Of a stretch of DNA of 64,000 bases, positions 22,746 through 34,790 are shown piece by piece. The notes beneath the pieces were generated by a model, which was not told the origin of the DNA, made no database searches, and saw only the letters and a program-made list of their open reading frames with translations. The position numbers and the translations under genes were made by a program. The DNA lies in NCBI GenBank assembly GCA_013180625.2, contig SNVD02016154.1:62001-126000 (forward strand), given 5' to 3'. Origin of the DNA: Boswellia sacra (Eukaryota > Streptophyta > Magnoliopsida > Sapindales > Burseraceae). How positions within the stretch are numbered: the stretch's first letter is position 1; every line of letters begins with the position of its first letter.

Positions 22746-22788
22746 TATAGGGATTGAATATGTCATTCATAATATTTTATTAATTCAC
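22746..22788 (-). pseudogene. Micro-fragment of viral RT, inverted
   Basis: About 30 bases (GGATTGAATATGTCATTCAT and following) match the minus-strand RT sequence of copy C at 12820-12850 rather than the coat sequence expected here. It looks like a repair scrap at the breakpoint of copy D. Confidence 0.45.
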
Positions 22789-22794
22789 ATAAAA

Positions 22795-25062
22795 ATATTT
22801 AAAACACTTGCTGATACACTAAACAAGTATCTTGAAGTTGCCCGATCATACTTGGTAAGATCTAACATCGCATAGGCCTATCTGAAACTTTTCACACCTG
22901 GTGAGATCTAACATCACACAAGTAAAGCTATTTATACTTGGCGAGATTTAGCATCGTACAGGCCTACTAAACTGGTCATACGCATGTGTAGAGCTGTCCC
23001 CAAAGGCCTTAAGCACCCAGATCAAACAGCCCAAAGCCTCTATGTGTGTCTGAACGAGCCCCAAAGACCTCTATTTGTACAACTATCTATCTGAATCTGT
23101 TGTCTCACTATCTAAGTAAGTTGGGTACTAGCTTAGTATAATATAACTAAACTTTCTTATTTTTGTTAAAACTAATTTCTTTTCAAAGTTGCTTCACAGG
23201 CTAAACCTTTGCTTTTCAAGCAAATTTATCAAAATCTGAAAAACTCATGTAAGCTCAAACTGAAAATATTTGAATGAAATCCATGATAAATATTTAAAAG
23301 AGTAATTGCAAATACTTTAAGAAATCCTTGAGTCAAATTGCTGTGAAAAACTTTAAATATCATGCTTTACCACTTTTTCTAAAATTGTAAAATATATTTT
23401 TTGATAAACTAAAATATACTTTAAATATAAAGTCTAAATTTTTCATTTTGAAATGTCATATCTTGGTCCAAAACTTATTTTGAAACTAAAAATCATGTCT
23501 AAAACTATTTTGAAAACTAGCTTTGAAACATCTTAATAATTGAAAGCAAGTATATTAAATGAGGTCATATATCTTCAAGAAAAACCTTAGAAAACTAGCT
23601 TAAATACTTCTAAGTTTGCTAAAATATCCTAGTAATTGTTTCAAGGAAAGCTAAATAAACATCATGAAATAAACAAACAACTAAATATGCTTTTTAATTC
23701 ATCTAGAAAATAAATATGCTAATCACTTTATACAACTTTCTAACATGTATAAAAAAGAAAATTAGAATTTAAAAATTATTTATAAATTGCGAAAGAAAAC
23801 ATATATTTCTCACTCACTGATCTGGTTGCGCAAACTCCATTAACTTGTAGTAAATTCCAAGGTTAACGTCCCACGTTGCTGGCCCCCTCCTTTAACAAAT
23901 AATTAAATCCTTCATTGTCCTAACATTACAAAAAAACTCATCACATCATATTTAATTCATAATCAACTTGAATGCTTAAGATTCTCAATATCCAACTTAT
24001 ATCTTAATTTAATCAATCCTAATTAACTCTATTTTCAAACTTCTTAAACAGAGCAATTATTGTTCTCTGATTTTTAATAAATACTTTCCTGATCTAAATC
24101 GTCTAAGATTTTATAAATCCCTTCAAGACATACATATCTAATACCATATAAAATTTCATAGTATTCTAAATTCATTAAGTACCTCAAAATCTTCATTTTT
24201 CTAGATACAATAATTCTGTAAATCAATTTTCAGAACTGGCCTTTCTCTTTTCCAAAATATATAATAACTTGTAATTAATTCCTAAAATCACAAAACTCTC
24301 CAAATTTAAACTAGACATGAATACAAATAAATCTACAAAATTTCATAATTTTATGAGATCTTTAAATATCTCAAATAATTTATCCAATACTAATATTATG
24401 CAGAAAAACTGAAATTACAGGATTGAACAGTAAATTTCGAAAATTCATATAAAATTGCATACTCAATAGTTTTTTATGAAACTAATTTTAATCAAACCCT
24501 TAAGATGTCTATTTTAACATATGTAAACTTGATAATCAAATTTGAAGCTAATAATTTACAAAAATTTTGTAAATATCAACCGTTTATAGCAACACTAGAT
24601 TTTCATCACCATCATCACTTAATATTTCTTCAAACAAAATCCATAAAAATCAAAATGAATATGAAATACTTTAAATGAGACCTCCAATTTCATCTTTAAT
24701 TCTCCTTCTCTCTCTAGATTCTCTCTCTAAAAATTCTCCAAATGTTAAATAATTCCTCTAAAATTCGTATCTATAGCTAGGAATTAAAATATTGAATCTA
24801 ATTTGGGTTAAATATGGAAGAATTACCTTAAGAAAGCCCTAAAAAATCCTCCAAAATTCGTCACTTCCCCTGGAGCTTTCTCTCCCCCTTCTCACGTCTG
24901 TCTCTCTAGATCCTTCCTCTTCTATAAGTGGTTTTGATTTAGTCTAGAATAATTACATTTAAGATCAAGAAGAAATGATGGGCTGGGCCGAGTTTGGCTT
25001 ATAGATAAAATATGGGTTGCTTATAAATAATTATTGGGCTTGGGCTATTAAGTCTCATGGGC
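22795..25062 (-). mobile_element. LTR-like element, minus copy, 3'-truncated
   Basis: Inverted match of 30187-33100. Shared landmarks are the GCCCA-rich start (about 25062-24960), CT/GA-rich tracts near 24720-24900, and a set of about three imperfect repeats with an AGATCTCGCC-like core near 22850-22960. It has no coding capacity. Its promoter-like start, long non-coding body and size suggest a long LTR of a Ty3-type retrotransposon (Tekay-like), but this is inferred. The end containing the GGGCGGGTCGTGTCA terminus of the plus copy is missing; the truncation lies beside the viral array. Confidence 0.5.
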
Positions 25063-25357
25063 TTTACAATAATAATCACATTGTTTTATAATTGGGGTTT
25101 ACGTTAGTAATTATAAATGATATTTTCTGATTAAATGTAGATTGCGAATAACTGGGTGGAAATTTGTTAGTTTAATGATGGCAAAATTGGTGAGTAGGTG
25201 ATGACCAAATATTTCATCATTGGGGTAATAACTATTATGATATTGTTAAAGTTGAAGCTTTAACATTAACATCGGTTTCTAGTGTTATTTCAAATGCGTT
25301 GTATATGGATTCTGTTATGTTGATCAAATCTCTCTGGTAGGAGCAGTTCTTCTACAT

Positions 25358-26007
25358 CAGGGACGGAGCCAATTAAGGCCCAGGAGGGGCAATTGCCCTT
25401 GCTAGGCATTTTAAAATCCCTAAATTGTATATATAATTTTTACCAAATAACCATATTGTCCATTCTGTTTAGAAAAAGACTTAAGTCCAAGTAAAAATAA
25501 ATGCAATTGGCTTCATTTCAATTGTATTATAATCTAAGCTCGAAAAATATTATTAGAAAAATGCTTAACAAAACCATTAAACTATTTCTATTATAGTTTA
25601 TGAAAATCATATTATTTGCAAGATTATTAGATTTTTTTTTTTTTTTGGTGAATGCTAGCTTGATATCAACTGTATTATAATCTAAGCCCAAAAAATATTG
25701 GTAGAAAAAGGCTTAACAAAACCATTAAACTATTTTTACAGTTTATGAAAATCACATTATTTGTAGGATTATTAGATTTTTTTTTTCTGTGAATGCTAGC
25801 TGCTAGGAATCTATTGAAAATAAATGTAAGATTTATCAACGTTTTAATAAGTTTAAATTAAAATTGATAATAAAATTAGCAAAATCATATTCTTTTTGTA
25901 ATAAAAAATTCTATTTATCATGTTATATATTATTTTATAAAAATTTTTGTATATGTATTGCACTATGAAATTACCCCCCCTTAATGGAATTTCTGTCTCC
26001 GTCCCTG
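25358..26007. mobile_element. hAT-type MITE, 650 bp
   Basis: Terminal inverted repeats CAGGGACGGAG at both ends and a perfect 8-base target duplication TTCTACAT (25350-25357 and 26008-26015) identify a hAT-superfamily non-autonomous element. The inside contains no transposase but has a tandem duplication with a period of 148 bases (25523-25660 and 25671-25801), each unit ending in a T-run. The homologous position in the neighbouring duplicate (33676-33692) is an empty site with one copy of the target. Confidence 0.9.
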
Positions 26008-26489
26008 TTCTACATTGTGATTCCTGACTAACTATTATTATTATTTTGTGAAGAGCTTTGTCTCTTTTGTCAACAGTTAATTATGTCGCTTGTAAAAAAT
26101 AAATTTTGAGGATTGGACTTGCTATTTATTAGTGAATACTTTGCTACTAGCTGCGGGAATTTTTATCGTGGATGGAGCTAGCTAGAAGACGAAGGTGATA
26201 GTTGTTTTTTATTAAATGTTAATGAAATTTCAAAATTAGTATAAGATTTATTTTCATATCTTTAATTGATAGTAGTAATATATATTTTCCTTTATTATAA
26301 AAAATGGATTCAATATAAAACAATACGAGTAGAGCAATTTGATTGCAGATCAAATGATAATGGCAAATACAAGTTAAGGATAAGTTTTACATTAAATTTA
26401 CTCTAACTCGTTTTGTTTTAGTTACTACTATGGTAGTACTGAATCCATTCTAGTTGTAATAGAAGACCAAAGGAGATTACAACAAATAA

Positions 26490-26720
26490 AAAATATTAAT
26501 TCCATTCCGATTCTAATGAATTCATTTTCAAGCCCGATTTCTGGTGGCACACCCTCCACACAAGCACCATCCGACGAAGGGGGACGGGTAAAGCTACAGG
26601 CCCAAAACCTTCTTCGACCCTTCTTTCTAAATGGGGGTGCCCGGAGCACCTCATCTTGTCATTTCGTCGTTGCTCATTCCCCAATTATAATAAGGTCGAA
26701 AGTAGTGCCTATTCCACATT
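26490..26720. other. GC-richer insert, possible organelle DNA
   Basis: About 230 bases with clearly higher GC than the surrounding AT-rich DNA and with long open frames on both strands. The style resembles plant mitochondrial DNA, but I cannot identify a gene. No counterpart is visible in the second duplicate. A nuclear insertion of organelle DNA is the best guess. Confidence 0.35.
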
Positions 26721-26935
26721 CTTTAGAAATACAAGATTAATTTTCTCCATAATCTCATATTAGATTAAAATTGAAATGTTGAGAGAGTCAATTCTCTCCT
26801 TTTTTTTATACAACTTTTTAGTTATTGATCTCAATCAATCCAATAGTTGATATAGTTGATGAGTTAGTTTCATTAAATTTTTTTTTCTTATAAACTTCAA
26901 CAATTGGATTATGTAAGATTAATATTACTAAAAAT

Positions 26936-27136
26936 TTGCGTAAAAGAATTCTGCTCTCATATTTTTATTTATCATCTCTTTTAAATAAAATGTTATCTAC
27001 TTTTAACTTTCAAATAGTTTTTGCTGTAGGATTTGTTAGCATTCTTATAGCCTGTTATGTTGTCATGCCTGGCCTCCTTGCATGTACGTTTTATTTTGCT
27101 AATGGTACTCCTCATATAGTTGGTGTTGACAATGGA
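26936..27136 (+). pseudogene. Relic of a small hydrophobic protein, unit 1
   Basis: Frame with one predicted membrane segment (VFAVGFVSILIACYVVMPG) and a following CTFYFANGTPHIVGV stretch. The equivalent at 34620-34790 preserves TFYFANAT and MVGV but needs a frameshift. Preserved residues across two diverged duplicates hint at an ancestral coding exon. I do not recognise the family. The end runs into a TA microsatellite. Confidence 0.3.
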
Positions 27137-27142
27137 AAAATG

Positions 27143-27143
<1 letters not shown>

Positions 27144-27206
<63 letters not shown>
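27144..27206. repeat. (TA)n and (GTTA)n microsatellite
   Basis: A TA run of about 16 units, followed by GTTA repeated about seven times. Confidence 0.95.
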
Positions 27207-27207
<1 letters not shown>

Positions 27208-28001
27208 TATACCAAAACTAATATTTAATAAAAAAGAATAATGTAGTCTGAGGCCTGAGCACATATCTTTTTCCAAAATTTTTTATTAATAAAATATCCT
27301 CAAACGAAATCTTTTAAAAGGACAATTTAATTATTCTATATGTAATTGGTATTCCATAATCTTTAGTATCTTTAATCTTGATCCCATCACCATTTCAAGA
27401 TAGGAGTGGAAAATAATAAATGATTACTGAATCCAATTAAAACTTGTACAAGCAATTTAATTAGTATGAATTATAGTCTGTTCCTTACTTAATATTAATT
27501 CATCTATTCATTGAAACGAACGTGGAATAACTTTTTAGCTAGTAACAGGTCATGGGTATATTTATGCTGATAAAATTCTCATGTCTTCTGTATATGCTTC
27601 TTATTCGAATAGTGTTTTAAACATGAAGAGCTCTTTACCATTTTTCAACAGTTGAATAATTTTTCTTATCAATAGTTTAGATTCTTATTTGACCGTATTG
27701 TTAGTACCATGCTGTGGGAGTACAGTTAGGAATTTTCCATGGTGAAATGTATTCGCCTGAATAGAAGCCACCTTCGTTTCATGTTACGTGGCAGATTAAA
27801 GTTATTTAGCTTTTGCAGTTTATTAAAAATTATAATATTGGTTTTATTATATATAGCTACTTAAACTGATTGTAAAATCCTGATGGTCTATAAAAGACTT
27901 TTTATCTTGTTGCTTCAAGAATTTACGATTCCTTAATCACAATGAAATTGTATATAATAAAAAACAGGAAATCATATACAACAATAATCACATTATTGTT
28001 T
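27207..28001. other. AT-rich intergenic stretch
   Basis: No convincing coding sequence, RNA gene or transposon end was found. The last bases (ACAATAATCACATT) match the left border of duplication unit 1 near 25064-25080, so this stretch reaches the left flank of unit 2. Confidence 0.6.
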
Positions 28002-29916
28002 GGGAAAATTGAAAAAATGGACACAATTAGGGGTCCTTAATGAAATTTGGACACATCCTGAAAAATTTTCATGCCATAGACACTTTCTTGACAAAAAGAC
28101 TCAAATACCCTTTGAAATTTAATTTATTCCTAAACTCTTTATTTCCCTCTTTCCTTCACTTACCTCTTCCTATTTCTATAACCGTGTTTTATTTTCATAA
28201 CCGTCTATTGTTGTCCAACTTCCAATACCCCTCGACTCTTCATTTTCAAAACCCCTCGACTACACTCGAAACGTAAACCGAAATGAGCATCCTCTGAGGA
28301 TAGAAGCAAGACGACGCAGAGTGATTTATTTGGTTGTTTTCTATTTTCTGTTTCGTTAGATTTGGGTTAGTTTTTAGGGAATTTGAATTAGGGATTTGAG
28401 TTTCCGTCGGATTTGTGAACTTATTTTGTATTTTTAGGGATAAATCTAGTGTTATTAGGTGATTTTTGTGATTTGATGTATATGAAAATTGTGGAAACCG
28501 ACAGGCTTGATCGCGAGGTAGACGATGGTTGATTGTCTATATCAGATATCAGACACTCGACATGTCGGATGATAGTGAAAACAATTTTGTCGAGTGTCGG
28601 ATACATCATCCGAAGAGTTTACAGTCATCCGACACTCGATAAAATTGTTTTCTCTTTCATTCGACATGTCGAATGTCGGCTATCCGACACATCTCGAGTG
28701 TCGGATGAAGAATTCGACACTGTAAACTCTTCGATGATGTATTCGACACACGAATCCGACACTCGACAAATTGTTTTCACTTTCATCCGACACTAGATGA
28801 GAGTGAAAACAATTTGTCGAGTGTCGGATTCGAGTGTCGGATACATTATCCAAAGAGTTTTATAAAATGTTGGTGAGCAGAGATGAGTCATCATCAACTA
28901 GTGAATATCAACTTATAATCAAAATGTGTTTGAGTTAATCAAGCAATGAATGTTCCTCAAACTTAACAATTTGAGGATTATTCGAGTGTCAGATTCTGTA
29001 AACTCTTCGATGATGTATCTGACACTCGAATCCGACACTTGACAAATTGTTTTCACTTTCATCCGATACTAGATGAAAGTAAAAACAATTTTGTCGAGTG
29101 TCGAATTCGAGTGTCGGATACATCATCGAAGAGTTTACAGTGTCAGATTCTTCATCTAACACTCGAGATGTGTCGGATAGCTGACACTCGACATGTCGAA
29201 AGAAAGAGAAAACAATTTGTCGAGTGTTAGATTCGAGTGTCGGATATATCATCGAAGAGTTTACAGTATCGGATTCTTCATCCAACAATCGAGATGTGTC
29301 GGATAGCTGATACTTGACATGTCGGATGAAAGAGAAAACAATTTTGTCGAGTGTCAGATGCAAAATCCAACACTGTAAACTCATTGGATGATGTATCCGA
29401 CACTAGACAAAATTGTTTTCACTATCATGATCGATATGTCGAGTGTCTAATATCCGACACATACACATCTCACGAGATGTGTCGGATATCAGACACTTGA
29501 CTATCGTCTACCTCGCGACCAAGCCTGCCGGTTTTCACAGTTTTCATACACATCAAACTACAAAATTCACCTAATAACACTAAATTTATCCCTAAAAACA
29601 CAGAATAAGTTCACAAATCCGACAAAAACTCAAATCTAACGAAACAGAAAACAACCAAATAAATCACTCTACGTCGTCTTGCTTCTATCCACAGAGAATG
29701 CTTGTCTCGGTTTGCGTTTCGAGTGTAGTCGAGGGGTTTCAAAAATGAAGAGTCGAGGGGTTTTGAGAAGAGGGAAATAAGGCTTTAGGAATAAATTGAA
29801 TACATAAGGATATTTTAGTCTTTTTGTCGAAAAAGTGTCTATCACATGAAAATTTTTCAGAATGTGTCCAAATTTCACTAAGGGCCCCTAATTGTGTCCA
29901 TTTTTTTAATTTTTCC
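28002..29916. mobile_element. Foldback MULE-type element, 1.9 kb
   Basis: Long terminal inverted repeats: 28002-28560 pairs with 29916-29440, interrupted by an indel of about 80 bases. The ends begin GGGAAAATT / GGAAAAATT, in the style of Mutator-like elements. The flanks TTATTGTTT (27993-28001) and ATACTGTTT (29917-29925) agree at seven of nine bases, compatible with a 9-base target duplication. The equivalent place in duplication unit 1 (about 25080) lacks the element. There is no transposase, so it is non-autonomous. ORFs crossing the arms are by-products of repeats. Confidence 0.75.
28540..29480. repeat. Satellite-like inverted repeat core of the foldback element
   Basis: The core is built of short variants of TCGAGTGTCGGAT and its complement, spaced by AACAATTTTGTCGAG and GAAGAGTTTACAG modules in both orientations. 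Several nested hairpins can form, for example 28580-28651. A unique patch at 28860-28985 separates two blocks. It is not a CRISPR array: units are palindromic and there are no unique spacers. Confidence 0.85.
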
Positions 29917-29925
29917 ATACTGTTT

Positions 29926-32900
29926 TATAGTTGACTACAATTTATTAATAAGTACTGATGAAATTTTCTGATTAAATATAATTGAGAATAACTGGGTAGA
30001 AATTGTTAGTTTAATGAGGTTGTGAACATATTAAAACTTAAAAACATATCACTAGTGTAATAATTATTTTGATATTGTTAAAGTTGGTAATTAACATAAT
30101 ATTGATATTAGTTTCTAGGGTTATATCAAATGACCTTTATATGGAGTCTGTAAAGTCCATGACATTTCTCTGGTTGAAGTAAGCAGATATATGAGCTAAA
30201 ACAGCCCATTCTTTGGGCTAATTACAAGAAGCCCAGCCCATGTTTTATATAAGCAAGCCATCCATTTTCAGCCTAGCCCAATTGATTTTTTTTTATAATT
30301 AGCCCAGCCCATTTCTCATTTATTCCCTTATTATAAGACCAAAAGAAAAAGAAAAAAAGAAAAATCTAGAGAGAAAAGAGAAGAAGTCAGTCGTGAGAGG
30401 GGGAGAGAGCTCAAGGGAAGTGGTAAATTTTGGAGGAATTTTGAGGGTCTTCTCAAGGTAATTTCTTCATCTTTAACTTAAATTAAAATCAATATTTTGA
30501 TTCCTACCTACAGATATGAATTTTTGGAGGAGTTATTTAACATTTGAAAAATTTTTAGAGAGAGAAGATAGAGAGATACGGAAGAACAATGATGAAATTG
30601 GAAGTATTATTCAAGGTATTTCATATTTTTGTTGATTGTTATGGAATTTGTTTGAAGGAGTATTAAGTTTTTATGATAATGATGGAAATTTAGAGTTCTA
30701 TGAACAGTAGCAATTCCGAAAATTCCTGCAATTTATTGGCTTTGAATCTGATTTTCAAATTTATATATGTTAAAATAGACATCATAAGGATTTGTTTAAA
30801 ATTAGAATCACTGAAAAATGTTGAGTATGCAAATTTATATGAATTTTCGAAGTTTACTGTTTACTACTGGAAATTCAGTTTTTCTGCAGAAAATCAGTTT
30901 TTGATAAGTTATTTGAAGTATCTAGAAGTCTTCAAAAATTATGAAATTTGGGATACGAGTTTGTGTATATGTCTAGTTTAAATCTGGAGAGTTTTGTGAT
31001 TTTAAAAATTTATTACAAATTATCATGTATTTTGGAAAATGGAAAGGTCAGTTCTGGAAAGGAATTTATAGAATTTTTGTATTTAGAAACATGAAGATTT
31101 TGAGGTACTTAATGAACTTGGAATGCTATGAAATTTTATATGTTATTAGATATGTACGTGTAGAAGGTCTGTATAAAATTTTAGACCATTTAGACAAGTC
31201 AATTATTTATTAAAAATCAAAGAACAAGAACTGCTCTATTTAAGAAGTTTAGAAATGGAGTTAATTAGGATTGATTGTATTAAGATATGAAGTTGGATAT
31301 TGAGAATTTTAAATATTCAAGTTGATTACTAATTGAATATGATGTGATGAGCTATTTTATGATGTTAGGACAAGGAAGGATTAATTCTTGTTGAAGAATG
31401 TGGCCAGATAGGCGGAATATTGATTTTGGAATCAAATCCGAGCTAACCGAGTTGTGCAACCCAATTAGTGAGTGGATTATGTTTTGAGAATTTCATATTA
31501 TATTAAAGTGTGTTAAATTTATGGTTTTTCATATGATTTAAGTTATTAGTTTAATTAATTGAGTTATATTAAAGGTTTTTAGAATAGATCATGGTGATTT
31601 ATGTATTTTGAAAATAAGTGTGTCTAAAGTATTAGATTTTGGATAGAAGGATGGTTATGGGTAGTGCTAGTAGATTAGTTTTTGAATATATAGTAAATGT
31701 TGTTTCGATAAGTTTGAGTACAAGAGAAAAATAAAATTAAGGTGAAAGTTGCAGAGTGAGTGTATGCTATATGTTGGTGGAAAGTAGAAAGTTTTTGTTT
31801 ATAATTGGAAAAGAGATACTTATAATTAAATGAATTAGTATGAAAAATTGAGGTATTGAGTTATTTTCTTTAAGTAAATACATATGTTGAAGAAATGGTG
31901 TTTTTTATTTACAAAATGATAAGTGATTTTATCTTCAAAATAATAGCAAATTAAAAAAAAAGTTTTAGAAATTAGAATTTAATGCTGCAGGGGTGACAAT
32001 GTCAAATTATAAAACTGCCCAGCAGCATGGGTTGAATTGCAAATTTAGAAAGCTGTTCCAGAATTTTCAGGGACCTGAATGCAGAATTATGAAAAATTTA
32101 GAATAGTGAAAAAGATTACAGTTAAAGTATGATATATGAGATTTTGAGATAAAAATATAAATTATGGTTTATAGTGAGATGGAAAGTATTTTATTTTATG
32201 GATATTTTAGAAAGTTTTAGAAAGAGTAGAAGATTTATTTTCTGGATAATTAGAAATATGTTTTAGTATTTACTTAGTTATGTTTATTTAGCATTTTATA
32301 GAATTACCGAGAATTTTAGCGAATTTAGAAGAATTCAAGTTAGTTTCTATAGTATTTCTTGAGGGTAAATAGACCCATTTGTTATACTTACTTTTAATTA
32401 TTAAGATATTTCAAAGCTAGTTTTCAAAATGGTTGTAGACATGAATTTTAGTTTTTAAAAATTAGTTTTGAACAAAGATATAACATTTAGAAAAGAATAA
32501 TCAAATTTTATATTTGAAGTACATTTTAGTTTTTTTCATAAAGTTATATTTGTAAATTTAGAGAAAGTGTGAAAGCATTGATATTTAAAGTTTTCATAGT
32601 CATTTGACTCAAGGATTTCTTAAAGTATTTAGAAATGTCATTTTAAATGTTGTCTTTGATTAATTCAAATAATACAAATATTTTCAGTTTTAGCTTGCAT
32701 AAAATTTTCAGATTTTGATAAATTGCTTGAAAAGAGAAATTTTAGCATATAAAGCAGTTTTTGAATGAAATCAGTTTTTAATGAAAATAAGAAAGTGTAG
32801 TTATATTATACTAAGCTAGTACCCAGATACTCGAATAGTTATTCATATCACTTAGACAGTGATACAGATAGAGGCCTTTGGGGCCCGTTCAGACACATAT

Positions 32901-34760
32901 AGAGGCTTTGGGCCGTGTGATCAAGGCGCATTAGCCCTTTGGGGGTAGCTCTACGTATGCGTATGACCAGATAGTAGGCCTGCGCGATGTCAGATCTCGC
33001 CAGGTACATATAGTTCTGCCTCCGTGATGAAGATCTCATCAGGTATGAGAAAATTCAGATAGCTCTGCTTGTGTGATGTTAGATCTCGCCAAGCAGGATC
33101 AGACAACTTCAGGGGTACTTGTTTAGTATAATGAAAAGAGTTTTGAATATGTTTATATGAGTTAGTTTGAAAAAGAAGCATGATTCACAAAAGTTTCTAT
33201 TGAAAGAAGATTTTTAAGAAAATTATGTTTTGCATAGTAAACAACTGAAGCGATGATTTTAGCATGATCATCAAGAGCATCGTATCATATGATTGAAGAT
33301 GATTATTTTATTGTTTTAACCATAACTAGTATTTTGATGAATTTAGTTATTCAATAGTTATTTATTTTAAAGTTTTATGACATTTTAGATGATATGAAAG
33401 TTATAGATTATAAAGACTATTTTTTTATATAAAGCAAAGATTTATTTTATAACAACATGATTTCTTTTAGATTTATTTACAAATACATTTTTTTATCTCC
33501 ACTCACTGAGTTTTAAACTCACATCTTTGTTTTTTTTTAAATTTCATTTGTGATGTAATGAGAATTATTTCAAATTTGTTCCATAAGAAAGACAAGAATT
33601 AAGAAACAGTCAGTAGTCCACAGTTTTAGGCATGATTCGCCCGTGTAGCTAGGGGCGGGTCGTGTCATAAGCAGTTTTCTTCTATATTATGATTCTTCGC
33701 TTAATTCACTTAAGGCTGAAGAGTCTTATCGCTTCTGTCAAAAGTTTAATAAAATTTTTCTTACAAATAAAATGCGTAAATTTTCAAGATTGAGCTTGCT
33801 AATTTTTTTAGTTAATTTAATTATGGGATAGTAGTCGGGTTTGGTTGAAGAGTTAATTTATTAGTGAAGGCCGCGTTGATCTTTGTCCATTGTCTTCCTT
33901 ATGGATTTTTTTATTTATTTATAAAATAGATGGTAAAAAAGGTAGATTATTCACGATAGCAGAGGTTTGTTTTAGAAATTTTCTATAGAAGTTAACGTGG
34001 TATAATTGAATGTTAATGAATTTATTAAAAAAAATTATTTTCACATTTCTAATTGATTCTAATTTATTTTTTTTTCAGTAATGAAAATTTAATGTATATA
34101 TTAAATAATATGAGAAAACAATTTAGGGGATGATTGGACATCACAAAATATGTGGGAATGTAGTTTATAGACAAGTTTATATTGAATTTCTTGCAACCTA
34201 TTATATTGTACACTCATTGCAAAAAGAAATTAAAATTTAATGTTTGGAAGTTAGATGGAAGACACCTTGAGTACATTCTATTCCAAAGAAATAGAAGCTA
34301 ATGATTTGTGGTTACTCTGATCAACAGCGAAGCGAAGAAGTTTGTTTAATGTGATGAGTAGGGAATGGCCTGTTCTAACCCTCCAACCTGGGTTGTGCCT
34401 CAGCATTGTTTTTTAATCGTATTACCCCTATGCTTCTCCCTAACGACAGAAATATGACAGAGAATTCCTTCTCATTTGACTTGATTAATTTTCTCCAATA
34501 TCTCATATTGGATAAATATTAAAACTACGAAATTCATTTATCCTATCTCAACAGAAAAACTTTTAACTTATATTTATATTCTATCTTTTCATCATTTACG
34601 TAAAATGTTTTCTACTTGTAATATTCAAATGGCATATCAAATGCCTTGCGCGTTGGATGCGTTAGCATTCTAATAGCATGTCATGTTGTCATACCTCATT
34701 TGCATTTACATTTTATTTTGCTAATGCAACTACCCCTATGGTTGGTGTAGTGGAAATGTT
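29926..34760 (+). repeat. Segmental duplication, unit 2, interrupted
   Basis: Diverged direct copy of unit 1. It is split at 30186/33668 by the LTR-like insertion. It ends near 34760, where similarity to unit 1 (27140) fades. Confidence 0.65.
30187..33667 (+). mobile_element. LTR-like element, plus copy, about 3.5 kb
   Basis: Insertion into duplication unit 2. The 7-base word TAAGCAG flanks both sides (30180-30186 and 33668-33674); a real target duplication of 5 bases lies within it. The right end GGGCGGGTCGTGTCA resembles termini of long Ty3-type LTRs. The left end has no clear TG, so exact borders are uncertain. Inside are GCCCA-rich upstream repeats (30200-30320), TATATAAGC near 30246, a GA-rich leader (30340-30420), and three repeats with a GATCTCGCC-type core (32985-33105). 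There is no gag-pol, hence a solo LTR or LARD-like derivative. Confidence 0.55.
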
Positions 34761-34790
34761 TTCTGATCATTTAATTGTTGGTTTAATCAT
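34620..34790 (+). pseudogene. Relic of a small hydrophobic protein, unit 2
   Basis: Diverged counterpart of 26936-27136. Recognisable pieces are ACHVVIP in one frame and FTFYFANATTPMVGV in another, so a frameshift separates them. Family unknown. Confidence 0.28.

Larger units (their letters stand above)
25063..27140 (+). repeat. Segmental duplication, unit 1
   Basis: Direct repeat of 29926-34760 once insertions are removed. Matching blocks are 25083-25345 with 29922-30186, 26016-26200 with 33690-33970, and 26735-27130 with 34475-34760. It contains a hAT MITE absent from unit 2. It lacks the foldback element and the LTR-like element found at or in unit 2. Confidence 0.65.

Noticed and set aside
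26428..26740. Overlapping ORFs on both strands as protein genes
   Set aside because: They overlap on opposite strands in a small GC-rich insert; no family recognised and no start context. Treated as inserted DNA.
28540..29480. Regular repeats resembling a CRISPR array
   Set aside because: Units are palindromic, of variable spacing and without unique spacers, inside a transposon of a plant genome.
28040..29878. ORFs within the foldback element
   Set aside because: They repeat the same translated satellite module and the mirrored arm; no transposase-like motif.
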